Notes: generated from the sequence alone by a model not told the origin. DNA of 64,000 nt from Rubricella aquisinus (GCF_014199445.1 NZ_JACIJS010000005.1:186001-250000), one strand, 5' to 3'. Counted from the stretch's first letter, positions 8,358 to 17,515 are shown. Program-made: numbers and translations.

Positions 8358-8392
8358 ACGCTCCCGAAGGCACCTTCGGGAGCGTTCTTTCG
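8358..8392 (+). terminator. Rho-independent terminator of metY
   Basis: A long stem ACGCTCCCGAAGG/CCTTCGGGAGCGT (8358-8385) with a minimal loop is followed by a T-rich tail (TCTTTCGTTT). Confidence 0.9.
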
Positions 8393-8577
8393 TTTGGACC
8401 ACCACTTCGCCAAAGCGCCTACATGGGTAGCTGCGCTGCCCCGTCGGACACACAGGCTGTGTGCCTACGCATAGTAATTATTAGAATTTGGACGCTGGAG
8501 GGATGAGCAGCAGACGGCTACACGTCGCTTGTCAAATTCGCGGGGATATTCGCACATCAAAAAACGGAGAAAGCCCG

Positions 8578-9066
8578 TTGGACAGCCTCCTTGTAGACGC
8601 CATCGTGATCGGCTGCGGAGCAACGCTGGTCATGGACCTCGTAGCGGTTCTTCTCAACCGGATTTTCGGCCTTCGGTCACTCGATTACGGGCTGGTTGGC
8701 CGATGGGGGTATTCCCTGCTTGAAGGAAAATTTTTCCATCATCCGATATTTGCAACGCCACCTGTCCGGCATGAAATGCTTATCGGATGGGCGCTGCACT
8801 ACCTGATCGGCATCGCATTCGCATTCCTGTTTCTCGCGGCGATGGGCACGGGCTGGCGTGTGTCGCCAAGCCTTTTTCCGGCGCTGGTGTTCGGCGCTTT
8901 CACAGTTGCCGCACCGTTTTTCATCCTTCAACCCGCTTTTGGGGCGGGAGTTGCGGCAAGTCAGGCACCCAAACCCGGTCTCGCGCGCGCAAAGAGCCTG
9001 CTGGCGCATTTAAGCTTCGGGTTCGGTATCTGGGTATCAGCGGCGCTTTGGTCCCTGCACGTTTGA
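8578..9066 (+). CDS. DUF2938-type membrane protein
   Basis: A 162-residue polytopic membrane protein with about four hydrophobic segments. It begins LDSLLVDAIVIGCGATLVMDL, with family-like stretches GRWGYSLLEGKFFHHPI and GWALHYLIGIAFAFLFL, matching DUF2938 in order and length. The function of that family is not known. The start is taken as TTG 8578 because GGAGAAAG lies at a good distance and the family begins at this point; an ATG at 8503 would add 25 polar residues. It stands alone after the metY terminator. Confidence 0.75.
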   Translation: MDSLLVDAIVIGCGATLVMDLVAVLLNRIFGLRSLDYGLVGRWGYSLLEGKFFHHPIFATPPVRHEMLIGWALHYLIGIAFAFLFLAAMGTGWRVSPSLFPALVFGAFTVAAPFFILQPAFGAGVAASQAPKPGLARAKSLLAHLSFGFGIWVSAALWSLHV

Positions 9067-9169
9067 CGGATACGATCCGCGCGTGACGCGGGGCGTTGCA
9101 CGGGTCCACGCACTGCATTCACGGCAGGACCACATACTCGGCTCAACGCGGTAGGTATCGCCCCAGTCC

Positions 9170-9868
9170 TTAATCCTCCAGCGCGAACCGCATGTTGACC
9201 GTGACGGAGATGTCTAACTCGCCCGCCGCAACCGGCATGGCCGCATCCGAGCGCAGCATCGCCATTTCCGCCATCGGGCGCGGGCCGCCAGTGAAATGCT
9301 CGGACAGGTCCATCAGATCGCCAAGGGTCACGCCCGTCGCCTCGGCATAGAGGTTGGCCTTGGCCATGGCCGCTGCGGCAGCACGGCGGCGCGCCTCGTC
9401 CTCCGCCGCACTGCGATCCGCGAGGTCAAACCGCAACCCGTTAAACCGATTGGCCCCGGCATCTGCCAGCGCATCAATGACCCGCCCGGTCGCGTCGATA
9501 TCCGTCACCCGGATCGTCAGCATGTTGCGCGCGGCATAGCCGGTGATCTGGCGCGTGCGGCCCTCAACCGGTGTGTTCCAGATGGGAGACAGGCTCAACC
9601 CGCTGGTCTGCCGATCCGCCCCGGTGATGCCTGCCGCGTCCAGTGCCTCAAACAGCGTGACCATCTGAGCGCGCAACTCCTGCATCGCTTCGGTGGCGGA
9701 GCGTTTCTGCGCCTCAACCCCAAGAGACAGGATCGCAAGATCAGGCGCCACGCTCACGCTTCCCGTCGCGCTGACATGCATGGAACGCTGTGGTGCCTCG
9801 TCTGCCCGGACCGCACCGCCAAGCAGGACCGCAAGGATGATTGTCGCCGAAATGATGGAGCGTCGCAT
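9170..9868 (-). CDS. SIMPL-domain (DUF541) periplasmic protein
   Basis: A 232-residue protein with a Sec signal peptide (residues 1-22, ending AVRA) and a single SIMPL/DUF541 domain: ISVTGSGSVSVAPD-like start (VSATGSVSVAPDLAILSLGV), IWNTPVEGRTRQITGYAARN in the middle, and GELDISVTVNMRFAL at the end. Members are periplasmic or outer-membrane associated and linked to oxidative-stress tolerance in E. coli (YggE). The ATG at 9868 is chosen because it places the signal peptide first; the frame runs on to 9946 without homology. Confidence 0.9.
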   Translation of the reverse strand: MRRSIISATIILAVLLGGAVRADEAPQRSMHVSATGSVSVAPDLAILSLGVEAQKRSATEAMQELRAQMVTLFEALDAAGITGADRQTSGLSLSPIWNTPVEGRTRQITGYAARNMLTIRVTDIDATGRVIDALADAGANRFNGLRFDLADRSAAEDEARRRAAAAAMAKANLYAEATGVTLGDLMDLSEHFTGGPRPMAEMAMLRSDAAMPVAAGELDISVTVNMRFALED

Positions 9869-10049
9869 ATGGGCTTCCCTTTCTCTGTCCAAATCGGGGC
9901 GCGGCCCCTTTTCACCCGCCGCCCAAGCGGTTAACTCTTGAGGCAACTACAAGCGGCCCGTGTGGTTTCACCCCAGTTTGGGGCAGAGCACAGAGGCAAG
10001 GCAACCGGCAGCCATACTTGGCGTATAAAGCCGGACAGGAGGATGCGGA

Positions 10050-10721
10050 ATGCATCAGGCAGGGTTTTTCCGGGGATGTGCGGCGCTTCTGGCCATTTGG
10101 CTGGGTGTGGGCGCGGCCCATGCGCTGACCTCCGCCGATGCGCACTCCTTTCATGCCGATCTCATTACAGTGCAGGCAGAGACATCGCCTGTCCCCCGCC
10201 CCCGCCCTGTCACGGAGGCCCCTGCCCCCGCGCCAGTGGAGAGTGCCGCGGAGCCGACGGTCGCCGAAGGCCCCGGTGCCGGGGCGCTGACCTCCCCCCA
10301 GCCGCGCCCACGCCCGGCCGCGATCGTGCCAGTCACCGCCACTCCGGCGTCCAACGCGCCACGGCCCCGGCCCGCCACCCTTGAAGCCGAGGCGCAGCGC
10401 CTGTTAGAAGCACAACAAGCCGCCACAGTGGCGGCCGCGGCGGCGGCACGGGTCCGCGAACAGGCCGAAGCCCCCCATGCCGCGCCGGTAAACAGCGCGC
10501 GTTCCACCCTCAGAGAGAGGCTCGATATGTCCGATATGGCGTTGATTGGTGTGTTTGGTTTGGAAGAAAACCGCCGCGCGCTGTTGCGACTCGCCACCGG
10601 CGATTTCGTTCGCGTGGCGCAAGGCGGCGTGGTGGATGGCTGGCGCGTGATCGCGATTGGCGACGATTCGATCCGGCTTTTGCGCGGGGGCGAGACGAAA
10701 GTGCTCAATATTCCGGGCTAG
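10050..10721 (+). CDS. Exported Pro/Ala-rich protein with C-terminal PilP/GspC-like domain
   Basis: A 223-residue protein with a signal peptide or anchor (residues 1-25, ending AHA). A low-complexity middle follows (RPRP repeats, then an Ala-rich helix near 120-145). The C-terminal domain of about 60 residues (MALIGVFGLEENRRALLRL... VDGWRVIAIGDDSIRLLRGG) resembles the small beta domain of PilP/GspC-type secretion proteins. It has no pilus neighbours here, and the tad locus 22 kb away is a different system. The gene is divergent from the SIMPL gene and convergent with the molybdopterin gene, overlapping its last 4 bp. Function not known. Confidence 0.72.
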   Translation: MHQAGFFRGCAALLAIWLGVGAAHALTSADAHSFHADLITVQAETSPVPRPRPVTEAPAPAPVESAAEPTVAEGPGAGALTSPQPRPRPAAIVPVTATPASNAPRPRPATLEAEAQRLLEAQQAATVAAAAAARVREQAEAPHAAPVNSARSTLRERLDMSDMALIGVFGLEENRRALLRLATGDFVRVAQGGVVDGWRVIAIGDDSIRLLRGGETKVLNIPG

Positions 10722-12325
10722 GATTTGGCCGCGCGCCACGCAGCCCAGTCTTCTGGCGTATCAAGGTCGGTGATCGCCGCTTGCCCGGCCAAGGGCACAT
10801 CCACGATATAGTCCTGCGCGTCCCGCAGCACGTCGCGTGCGCCACGATCACCCGTGAGGCGACTCAAAGCTTCAAAGAACCTGCGCCCGAACAGAACCGG
10901 GTGCCCCGGTCGCCCGTCCTGCGTCGTGGCACGGATGATGTCGCGTCCTTCGACCGGATCAAAGGCCGCGATCAGCCGCGCCATCGCAGCGCCCGTGACC
11001 TCCGGCATATCGGCGAGGATCAGCAGGATCGCATCGGTATCGCGCGGGATCGCGGCAAGGCCCGCGCGGATCGACGCGGCCATCCCTTCCTCCGCATCAG
11101 CCACGGGCAGACCCTGCGCGCCCGCTTTGGCGGTGATATCGGCACGGGGTCCGGGTGCTGCTGGCAGCATCACGCGCAGCGCATCCGCGCCGCTTGCCCG
11201 CGCCTGTGTGATCATTCGGGCCAAAAGCGGCTCCCCTGCGACCTCCTCCAGCAGTTTGTCGCGGCCCGGCCCCATGCGAGAGGACGCGCCCGCCGCAAGG
11301 ATCAGCGCGGTGACATGTGGGCGACCGCTCGGCACAGGCGCGCCACGGGCCTGAGGCCGGGTCGGAATTTCCTTCAGCAGTCCCCCAACGCCCATCGCCG
11401 CAATATCGGCATCCGTCACGTCCAGCCCGCAGGCGATCCGTTCCAGCACCCAATCGGCCCCATTCAGCGCCGGAGAACGCGCACAGCCCGGCAGGCCAAT
11501 CACCGGGCGCGCGCCGACATGGCCTAAAAACAGAAGATTGCCCGGATCGACCGGCATACCAAACCGCGTGAGCCGTCCGCCCGCTTGCCGCAGAGCCTCC
11601 GGCCCGGTGTCATGGGCATCCGAGGTCGCAGAGGCCGTGAGGATCAGCACCATATCCGCCGTCGCCGCATGGATTGCCTGCGCCAAAGCCACTACCTCAT
11701 GCGGCACACGGACCACGCTCACGTCATGAATGCCCAGCCCGCGCAACCGGGCGCGCACGGCATCCTCCCCCTTGTCGATCAGCGCCGGTTTCAGGCCCGG
11801 CAGCACCGTCAGGATCAGGCACACACTGCGCCGCGCCACGGGATGCAGCCACAGCGGAGAGGTGCCGAGGGTCGCGAGCGCCGCCGCGACCCGCCCCTCA
11901 GGAACGGCATAGGGAATGATCTTGACCGTCGCCAAGAGTTGCCTTGGACTGACCCGCGCCATATCGGGCACCGTGGCAAGCGTGATGTCGGGGGAGATGG
12001 CATTCAGCGCATTCACGGCCCTCGCATCTACCGTCAGCACGCCCGGCACGTCCGCATGAAGGTTGACCCGGCCCGTGAAAGGCGCGGTGATCGTCAGATG
12101 CGGGGCAGCAAGGGCGGCCCCGATCCGGGCGGCGGCTGCGTCCTCCCCCATATCCTCAGGGTCAAGCCGCGCAACCGTGACCTCCCCGATGCCCGCCGCG
12201 ATGAGGGACGTGCAATCCGCCGCTGTCAGCACCCGGCCCTTGCGGAGCCGTCCCTGTGGCAGGGCGACCGAATGCGCAAGGATCGCGCCCGCCGCATCCT
12301 CGACCGGGACCGGGCCAAACTTCAT
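10718..12325 (-). CDS. MoeA-like / MocA fusion: molybdenum cofactor cytidylyltransferase
   Basis: A 535-residue two-domain protein. Residues 1-~330 resemble a MoeA/MoaB-type molybdopterin-binding domain (GPVPVEDAAGAILAHSV, VPHEVVALAQAI, VIGLPGCARSPALNGAD). Residues ~338-535 are a MobA/MocA nucleotidyltransferase (ALILAAGASSRMGPGRDKL, LILADMPEVT, GRPGHPVLFG). MocA attaches CMP to molybdopterin to make the cytosine dinucleotide cofactor of xanthine-dehydrogenase-family enzymes. It is the last gene of the CoxDE/XdhC operon and overlaps xdhC by ATGA (12322-12325), which supports a shared maturation job. Whether the N-terminal domain inserts Mo or only binds pterin is open. Confidence 0.88.
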   Translation of the reverse strand: MKFGPVPVEDAAGAILAHSVALPQGRLRKGRVLTAADCTSLIAAGIGEVTVARLDPEDMGEDAAAARIGAALAAPHLTITAPFTGRVNLHADVPGVLTVDARAVNALNAISPDITLATVPDMARVSPRQLLATVKIIPYAVPEGRVAAALATLGTSPLWLHPVARRSVCLILTVLPGLKPALIDKGEDAVRARLRGLGIHDVSVVRVPHEVVALAQAIHAATADMVLILTASATSDAHDTGPEALRQAGGRLTRFGMPVDPGNLLFLGHVGARPVIGLPGCARSPALNGADWVLERIACGLDVTDADIAAMGVGGLLKEIPTRPQARGAPVPSGRPHVTALILAAGASSRMGPGRDKLLEEVAGEPLLARMITQARASGADALRVMLPAAPGPRADITAKAGAQGLPVADAEEGMAASIRAGLAAIPRDTDAILLILADMPEVTGAAMARLIAAFDPVEGRDIIRATTQDGRPGHPVLFGRRFFEALSRLTGDRGARDVLRDAQDYIVDVPLAGQAAITDLDTPEDWAAWRAAKS

Positions 12326-13341
12326 GGGCGGCTGTCGGGCCGGCGCAGACGCTCGGTGACTTGCGCGAGGATGGACACGGCAATCTCTGCTGGGGATTTC
12401 GCGCCGATATCTGCCCCCACGGGGGCATGGATGCGGGCAATCTCCGCCTCCGAAAAGCCAGCCTCCTGCAACCGGGCGACGCGCTTTGCATGGGTGCGCT
12501 TGGAGCCAAGACAGCCAAGGTAGAACACCTCTGACCGCAGGGCAGCCATGATCGCGGGATCATCCAGTTTCGGGTCATGGGTCAGCGTGACCACCGCGAC
12601 ACGCGGATCAAGGCCATGGGCCTCAAGGGCTGCATCGGGCCATTCCTCCAGCATGGTTTGGCCCGGAAACCGCGCCTCCGAACCGAAGGCCCCGCGCGGA
12701 TCGACCACCGTGACGTCATATCCTGCCAGCCCCGCCATAGGTGCAAGCGCCTGCGCGATATGCACCGCACCCACGATCACCATCCGCAGGGGCGGATTGT
12801 GGGGGGTGATGAACCATGGCTCGCCCTCAACCTCATCCACGCCTGCCTTATCCGCCAGCATCCGCGCGCGCACCGCGTCCCCCAGCGGGGTTCCGGCGGC
12901 GGCATCCATCAACAGGCGATGCCAATCGGCAAGATCCACGACATAGGCCACGGGCCGCCGCGCGCGCCGCGCCTCGACAAGCTGTTCCAAGAGCGGCAGG
13001 TCGATCCCATGCGCCCCACCGAGCGGCTCCACCAGCACGCGGATCGTGCCGCCACAGGCGAGACCCACGGCAAATGCGTCATCATCGCTCACGCCATAGG
13101 TCAACAGGCGCGGCGTCCCGTCCTCAAGGGCGGCGAGGGCTTCTTCGACCACCGCCCCCTCAACACAGCCGCCCGACACGCTGCCCATCATCTGCGCATC
13201 CCCGCTGATCACGAGTTGCGCGCCCACTGGACGCGGCGCGGAACCCCATGTCTCCACCACGGTGGCCAGCGCCACGGCGCGGCCTTCCCGTGCCCAGGCA
13301 AGAGCGATCTCAGGGATGTCGTTGATGTTATCGTTGGTCAT
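12322..13341 (-). CDS. xdhC: XdhC/CoxF-type molybdoenzyme maturation protein
   Basis: A 339-residue protein of the XdhC/CoxI family. The N-terminal XdhC_CoxI domain shows ATVVETWGSAPRPVGAQL and MGSVSGGCVEGAV; the C-terminal part is a Rossmann domain (PPLRMVIVGAVHIAQAL, YDVTVVDPRGAF, VVTLTHDPKLDD, YLGCLGSKRTHAKR). XdhC-type proteins bind the cofactor, help its sulfuration, and hand it to the apo-enzyme. The start is ATG 13341, with 11 non-homologous codons dropped. It overlaps the downstream MoeA-MocA gene by 4 bp. Confidence 0.92.
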   Translation of the reverse strand: MTNDNINDIPEIALAWAREGRAVALATVVETWGSAPRPVGAQLVISGDAQMMGSVSGGCVEGAVVEEALAALEDGTPRLLTYGVSDDDAFAVGLACGGTIRVLVEPLGGAHGIDLPLLEQLVEARRARRPVAYVVDLADWHRLLMDAAAGTPLGDAVRARMLADKAGVDEVEGEPWFITPHNPPLRMVIVGAVHIAQALAPMAGLAGYDVTVVDPRGAFGSEARFPGQTMLEEWPDAALEAHGLDPRVAVVTLTHDPKLDDPAIMAALRSEVFYLGCLGSKRTHAKRVARLQEAGFSEAEIARIHAPVGADIGAKSPAEIAVSILAQVTERLRRPDSRP

Positions 13342-13411
13342 TTTGCGCAAGCTGTCATCAGGGGTTTGAAACAACTATAAGCCTTTCCTGCGCTTCGGGA
13401 ATGCCCAAAAT

Positions 13412-14683
13412 TCAGGCAGAGGTATCCGCGCGCAGCATTTGCATCAGCCGCGCCTTGTCCCCCTGATCGTCGGGCCGGGTCAGCGCATCTGCCAGATCGG
13501 TCAGGCTGTCGATATTATGGCCCGCGCGGAAACTGTCCACATGGGGGAGGAGCGCACGGATACCGCGCGCCTTGGGCGCAAAGCCGTCCCAGCGCAGAAG
13601 CGGGTTCATCCAGATCAGCTTGCGCGAGGACAGGCGCAGCCGTTCGGCGGCGCGCTCCAACGTTGCGGGATCTTCCCGGTCCAGCCCATCGGTGATCAGC
13701 AAAACCACGGCCCCCTGCCCCATCACCCGGCGCGACCAATCGCGGTTGAACGCCTCCAATGACGCCCCGATCCGGGTGCCGCCTTCCCAATCCTGCGCCT
13801 CCCGACCGCAGGCCGCAAGTGCCGCATCCACATCCCGCCGGTCGAGATGCCGGCTCACATTCGTGAGCCGCGTGCCAAAGGTAAACGCGTGTACCTTGGC
13901 CCATCCGGCCCCCTTGGCATTCGCAGCGGCATGCAGGAAATGCAGCAGCATCCGGCTATAGCCCGACATGGAGCCGGATATGTCACATAGGGCCACCAGC
14001 GCGGGCCAGCGGATGCGTTTTTGCCGGGTGGCAATCGTCGTGATCTCCCCTCCGGTCCGCATCGCCCCGCGCATCGTGCCGCGCCAATCGGCGATGGGGC
14101 CGCGTGGAGCCGCCATGGTGCGGCGTGACGCCAGCGGACGCACTGGCAATTCGATCTCCGCGATGATCCGCTTCGCCTCCGTCAATTCAGCGAGCGTCAT
14201 CTGCTCGAAATCCATCTTTTGCAGCTTTTCGGCGGCGGAGAAGGTGAGTGTCGCGTCAATCTCAACCAACTCCTCCTCGGCGGCCTCCTCCTGCTCCGGC
14301 AATTCGGGCTGTTCTGCTTCCTGCAACAGGGCCTCCGCCGCGCGCTTTTCCGCAGCCTTTGGATCGGGGGCCTCATTGACCCCTTTGATCGCGGGGGTCA
14401 GCAGGGACATCATATGTTCAAGGAATTGCGGATCGCGCCAATAGAGCCGGAACACCTGCCCGAACACCGCGCGATGCTCGGGCCGCCGCACGAAACAGGC
14501 GTGCAGCGTCCAGAAAAAATCCTCCCGCGCGCTGAAGCCCGCGGCCTCCACCGCGCGGATCGCATCAAGCACTTGGCCCGGCCCGATGGGCAGCCCGGCG
14601 CGCCGCAACGCGCGGGCGAAATGGGTAATGTTGTCGGGCAGCTTGCCGTCCACATTCACTGGAAGTTCGGGATAAGTGGCCAA
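13412..14683 (-). CDS. coxE: CoxE-like VWA-domain protein
   Basis: A 423-residue CoxE-family protein. A helical N-terminal part (HFARALRRAGLPIGPGQVLDAI) is followed by an acidic linker (about 115-155) and a von Willebrand A domain with a MIDAS motif DISGSMS near residue 240 and LLITDGLDRE near 330. In carboxydotrophic bacteria CoxD and CoxE assemble the Cu-S-Mo centre of CO dehydrogenase. Here it follows the MoxR/CoxD gene with a 2-bp gap. No CO dehydrogenase subunits are in the window, so the client enzyme is unknown. Confidence 0.9.
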   Translation of the reverse strand: MATYPELPVNVDGKLPDNITHFARALRRAGLPIGPGQVLDAIRAVEAAGFSAREDFFWTLHACFVRRPEHRAVFGQVFRLYWRDPQFLEHMMSLLTPAIKGVNEAPDPKAAEKRAAEALLQEAEQPELPEQEEAAEEELVEIDATLTFSAAEKLQKMDFEQMTLAELTEAKRIIAEIELPVRPLASRRTMAAPRGPIADWRGTMRGAMRTGGEITTIATRQKRIRWPALVALCDISGSMSGYSRMLLHFLHAAANAKGAGWAKVHAFTFGTRLTNVSRHLDRRDVDAALAACGREAQDWEGGTRIGASLEAFNRDWSRRVMGQGAVVLLITDGLDREDPATLERAAERLRLSSRKLIWMNPLLRWDGFAPKARGIRALLPHVDSFRAGHNIDSLTDLADALTRPDDQGDKARLMQMLRADTSA

Positions 14684-14685
14684 CG

Positions 14686-15567
14686 CTACGCCAACCCGGC
14701 CCGCGCCTCATCCAGCAGGCGCTTGGCCTCCGATCCCTGCAATTTCTGGATGTCGTCCTGATATTTCAGGATCGCGCCCAGCGTATCGGAAATCACCTGC
14801 GGGCTGAGTTCCAGATGGTCGAGCGCCACGAGGCATTTTGCCCAGTCGATCGTCTCCGCCACACCGGGTTTCTTGAACAGATCCTCCCCGCGCAGCGCCT
14901 GGACAAAGGCGACGACTTCGCGGCTCAACGCCTCTGCCGCTTCGGGGGCGCGGGCGGTCACAATCTCCATTTCCCGCTCGAAATCGGGGTAATCGACCCA
15001 ATGATAGAGGCACCTGCGTTTCAGCGCGTCATGCACTTCGCGCGTGCGGTTGGAGGTGAGGATCACGATGGGCGGCTCTGGTGCCCTTACGGTGCCAAGC
15101 TCCGGGATCGTCACCTGAAAATCACTCAACGCTTCCAAAAGGAACGCCTCGAACGGCTCATCGGTGCGATCAAGCTCATCAATCAAAAGGACCGGCGCGC
15201 CGCCCTCCTGTGGGCGCATTGCCTCCAACAGCGGACGGGCGATCAGGTATTTGTCGGAAAAGAGGTCATCGCTTTTCGCGTCCTCAGCCCGAATGGCCAG
15301 CATCTGCGCCGCGAAATTCCATTCATAGACGGCAGAGGCCGCATCAAGCCCCTCATAGCATTGCAACCGGATCAACCGGCGGCCCAGCGCGCTTGCAATC
15401 GCCTTGGCGATTTCGGTCTTGCCGACACCAGCCTCCCCTTCCAAAAACAGCGGTCGGCCCAGTTTCAGGGACAAAAACACCACCGTGGACAGCGCGCGGG
15501 AGGACACATAGCCCGCCCCGGTGAGCAGGGTTTCGGTCTCGTCAATGCTTGCGGGAATTCGCGTCAT
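14686..15567 (-). CDS. coxD: MoxR-family AAA+ ATPase (CoxD-like)
   Basis: A 293-residue AAA+ chaperone ATPase. Walker A is GEAGVGKTE near residue 43, Walker B is LLIDELDR near 125, and a sensor-1 VILTSNRTRE follows. MoxR proteins pair with VWA proteins to remodel or activate metalloenzymes; its partner is the adjacent CoxE. ATG 15567 starts the homologous sequence (MTRIPASIDE) and is preceded by GGAGGC. The frame runs on to 15618 but that part is unlike the family. Confidence 0.92.
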   Translation of the reverse strand: MTRIPASIDETETLLTGAGYVSSRALSTVVFLSLKLGRPLFLEGEAGVGKTEIAKAIASALGRRLIRLQCYEGLDAASAVYEWNFAAQMLAIRAEDAKSDDLFSDKYLIARPLLEAMRPQEGGAPVLLIDELDRTDEPFEAFLLEALSDFQVTIPELGTVRAPEPPIVILTSNRTREVHDALKRRCLYHWVDYPDFEREMEIVTARAPEAAEALSREVVAFVQALRGEDLFKKPGVAETIDWAKCLVALDHLELSPQVISDTLGAILKYQDDIQKLQGSEAKRLLDEARAGLA

Positions 15568-15614
15568 GGGTGCCTCCTCGATCCGCCCTAATGGAAGCGT
15601 TCGGGCGGCAAGGG

Positions 15615-15923
15615 TCAAGGGCGGTTCTTCAACCGCTCCAGATGCTGTGCGCGTTCGGCGGCACCGAACGGTTGCCCGGTCAGGTGAGCGGCCTTCTCGA
15701 AAAAGCCGCGCGCGGGCTGCCCGGTTGCCTTGCTCACGATGACGGATGCCAGAAAGGGCCGCCCGGCACGGTGATCTTCCTCCATCAACGCCTCAAGGAG
15801 GGCCGCGACCCGCCGAATGCGCCCCGGCCCGGTAATCCCCTGCGCCTGTGCAAGCTGGTCATAGGTCAGAACGGCACCGATCCGCGCCACCATCTGCAAA
15901 TCCGTGCGCAAGCTCTGCCTCAT
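15615..15923 (-). CDS. Conserved-looking small protein at the head of the cox-like operon
   Basis: A 102-residue, mostly helical protein (IGAVLTYDQLAQAQGITG, RIRRVAALLEALMEEDHRAG, KAAHLTGQPFGAAERAQHLE). I recognise no domain. It lies 47 bp upstream of the MoxR/CoxD start on the same strand and may belong to the same transcript. The helix-loop-helix look of the first 45 residues could suit DNA binding, but this is only a guess. Confidence 0.6.
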   Translation of the reverse strand: MRQSLRTDLQMVARIGAVLTYDQLAQAQGITGPGRIRRVAALLEALMEEDHRAGRPFLASVIVSKATGQPARGFFEKAAHLTGQPFGAAERAQHLERLKNRP

Positions 15924-15942
15924 GGGCGCAGCCTCAAACCCA

Positions 15943-15970
15943 TTTCACTTTCTTCAAATATCCATGCCGC
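15943..15970 (-). repeat. Dispersed intergenic repeat, copy 1
   Basis: On the minus strand this reads GCGGCATGGATATTTGAAG then AAAGTGAAA, the most diverged of four similar copies. It lies downstream of mgtE and upstream of the 102-residue gene. Confidence 0.5.
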
Positions 15971-15978
15971 GCAGCGGC

Positions 15979-17373
15979 CTATAACAGCAGCCATCCAGCG
16001 AGCCCAAGGAAACTGAAGAAACCAACCACATCCGTCACGGTCGTCACGAATGCCCCGGAGGCGAGCGCCGGATCGGCCCCAGCTTTTTCCAGCCCGATGG
16101 GGATCAGGATCCCGGCCAGACCCGCGACCACCATATTGATGACCATCGAAATGCCCAGCACCACACCCAGCATCGGAGAGCCGAACCAGATCACCCCGAC
16201 CACCCCGATGATCACCGCAAACGCGAGACCATTGAGCAGACCCGCCAGCACTTCGCGCCGCACAACGCGATATGCGTTTGAGCCGGTCAAATCGCGGGTG
16301 GCCAAGGCGCGCACCGCTACGGTCAGCGATTGGGTGCCCGCATTCCCGCCCATGCTCGCCACGATCGGCATCAGCACGGCGAGTGCGACAATGGCCGCGA
16401 TCGTGTCCTCAAAGAAGGAGATGACGATAGAGGCGAACACGGCGGTAATCAGGTTCACCCCAAGCCACGGAAACCGCTGGCGCGTGGTTTCCCACACGCT
16501 GTCGGTGATCTCTTCCTCCGCGCCGAGGCCCGCGAGGCGCATCATGTCCTCCTCCGCCTCGTCCTCCAGCACATCCATTGCGTCGTCGATGGTGATGACC
16601 CCGACAAGGCGGCCATTTTCATCCACAACGGGCGCTTGGATCATGTGATACTGGTTGAACGCATAGGCCACATCGGCGCTGGTCTGATCGACGGGGATGG
16701 TGCGCAACCCTTCTTCCATCATATCGGCCAGCTTTACCCAACGGGGCGTTGCCATGATCTTACCCAGACGCACTTCGCCCACCGGTTTGTGGCGCGGGTC
16801 GATGATGACGATGTCGTAGAACTGATCGGGCAGATCGTCGGAGGCGCGCATGAAATCAATCGCGTCACCCACCGTCCAATGTTGCGGAGCCGTCACCACA
16901 TGGCGCTGCATCAGGCGCCCGGCGCTGTCCTCAGGATATTGCAGCGACTGTTCCACCGCGACGCGGTCGGCCTCGTCAAGCGCATCGAGAACGGCCTCCT
17001 GCGCCTCTTCCTCCATATCCTCGACAAGGTAGACGAGATCATCCGTATCCCGTTCCTGCACCGCGACGGCAATCTGTTCAGGCGACAGGATTTCCATCAC
17101 CTCGTCGCGCACGCCCTCCTCAAGTTCAAAGAGGAAATCCGCGTCGATCTGCGGCCCCCACAGCGTCAACAGGTTGCGCCGTTCCACTGGGCCGATCTGT
17201 TCGATGAAATCCGCGATGTCTGCTGGGTGGACTGGCTCCAGCGTCTCAATAAGCCGCTCACGCGCGCCCTCCGCCACGGCATTGAGCAATGCCTCAACCA
17301 CCGCCGCGTCGAGGGCATATGCGTCCTGATCCTGGGTGGGCTGCGAATCGAAATTGGGAGGTGTGTCGCTCAT
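15979..17373 (-). CDS. mgtE: MgtE-type magnesium transporter
   Basis: A 464-residue magnesium channel in the inner membrane. Domain order is typical: a helical N-domain (EPVHPADIADFIEQIGP), two CBS domains (residues about 145-265, with VHxx-like IMATPRWVKLADMM and APVVDENGRLVGVITIDDAM), a plug helix, and five transmembrane helices (about 290-464) with VLMPIVASMGGNAGTQSL in the pore. The N and CBS domains sense cytoplasmic magnesium and gate the pore. ATG 17373 with GGAGAGC upstream gives a family-like start. Divergent from the TPR/GT9-like gene. Confidence 0.95.
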   Translation of the reverse strand: MSDTPPNFDSQPTQDQDAYALDAAVVEALLNAVAEGARERLIETLEPVHPADIADFIEQIGPVERRNLLTLWGPQIDADFLFELEEGVRDEVMEILSPEQIAVAVQERDTDDLVYLVEDMEEEAQEAVLDALDEADRVAVEQSLQYPEDSAGRLMQRHVVTAPQHWTVGDAIDFMRASDDLPDQFYDIVIIDPRHKPVGEVRLGKIMATPRWVKLADMMEEGLRTIPVDQTSADVAYAFNQYHMIQAPVVDENGRLVGVITIDDAMDVLEDEAEEDMMRLAGLGAEEEITDSVWETTRQRFPWLGVNLITAVFASIVISFFEDTIAAIVALAVLMPIVASMGGNAGTQSLTVAVRALATRDLTGSNAYRVVRREVLAGLLNGLAFAVIIGVVGVIWFGSPMLGVVLGISMVINMVVAGLAGILIPIGLEKAGADPALASGAFVTTVTDVVGFFSFLGLAGWLLL

Positions 17374-17515
17374 GGTGCTCTCCTCAGCATCAGCCGCTCT
17401 TCTCATACGCCACCGCGCATGCCGTTCCTAGCCCGCGCCTGACTTGTTCACGCCGTTTTTTCTGCGTATCCCGGAAGCTAACGCCCCGATCCGCAAAGAG
17501 GTTCAGTTTTCCGCT

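Noticed and set aside
16330-17442. 370-codon frame opposite mgtE
   Set aside because: Shadow of mgtE without homology.
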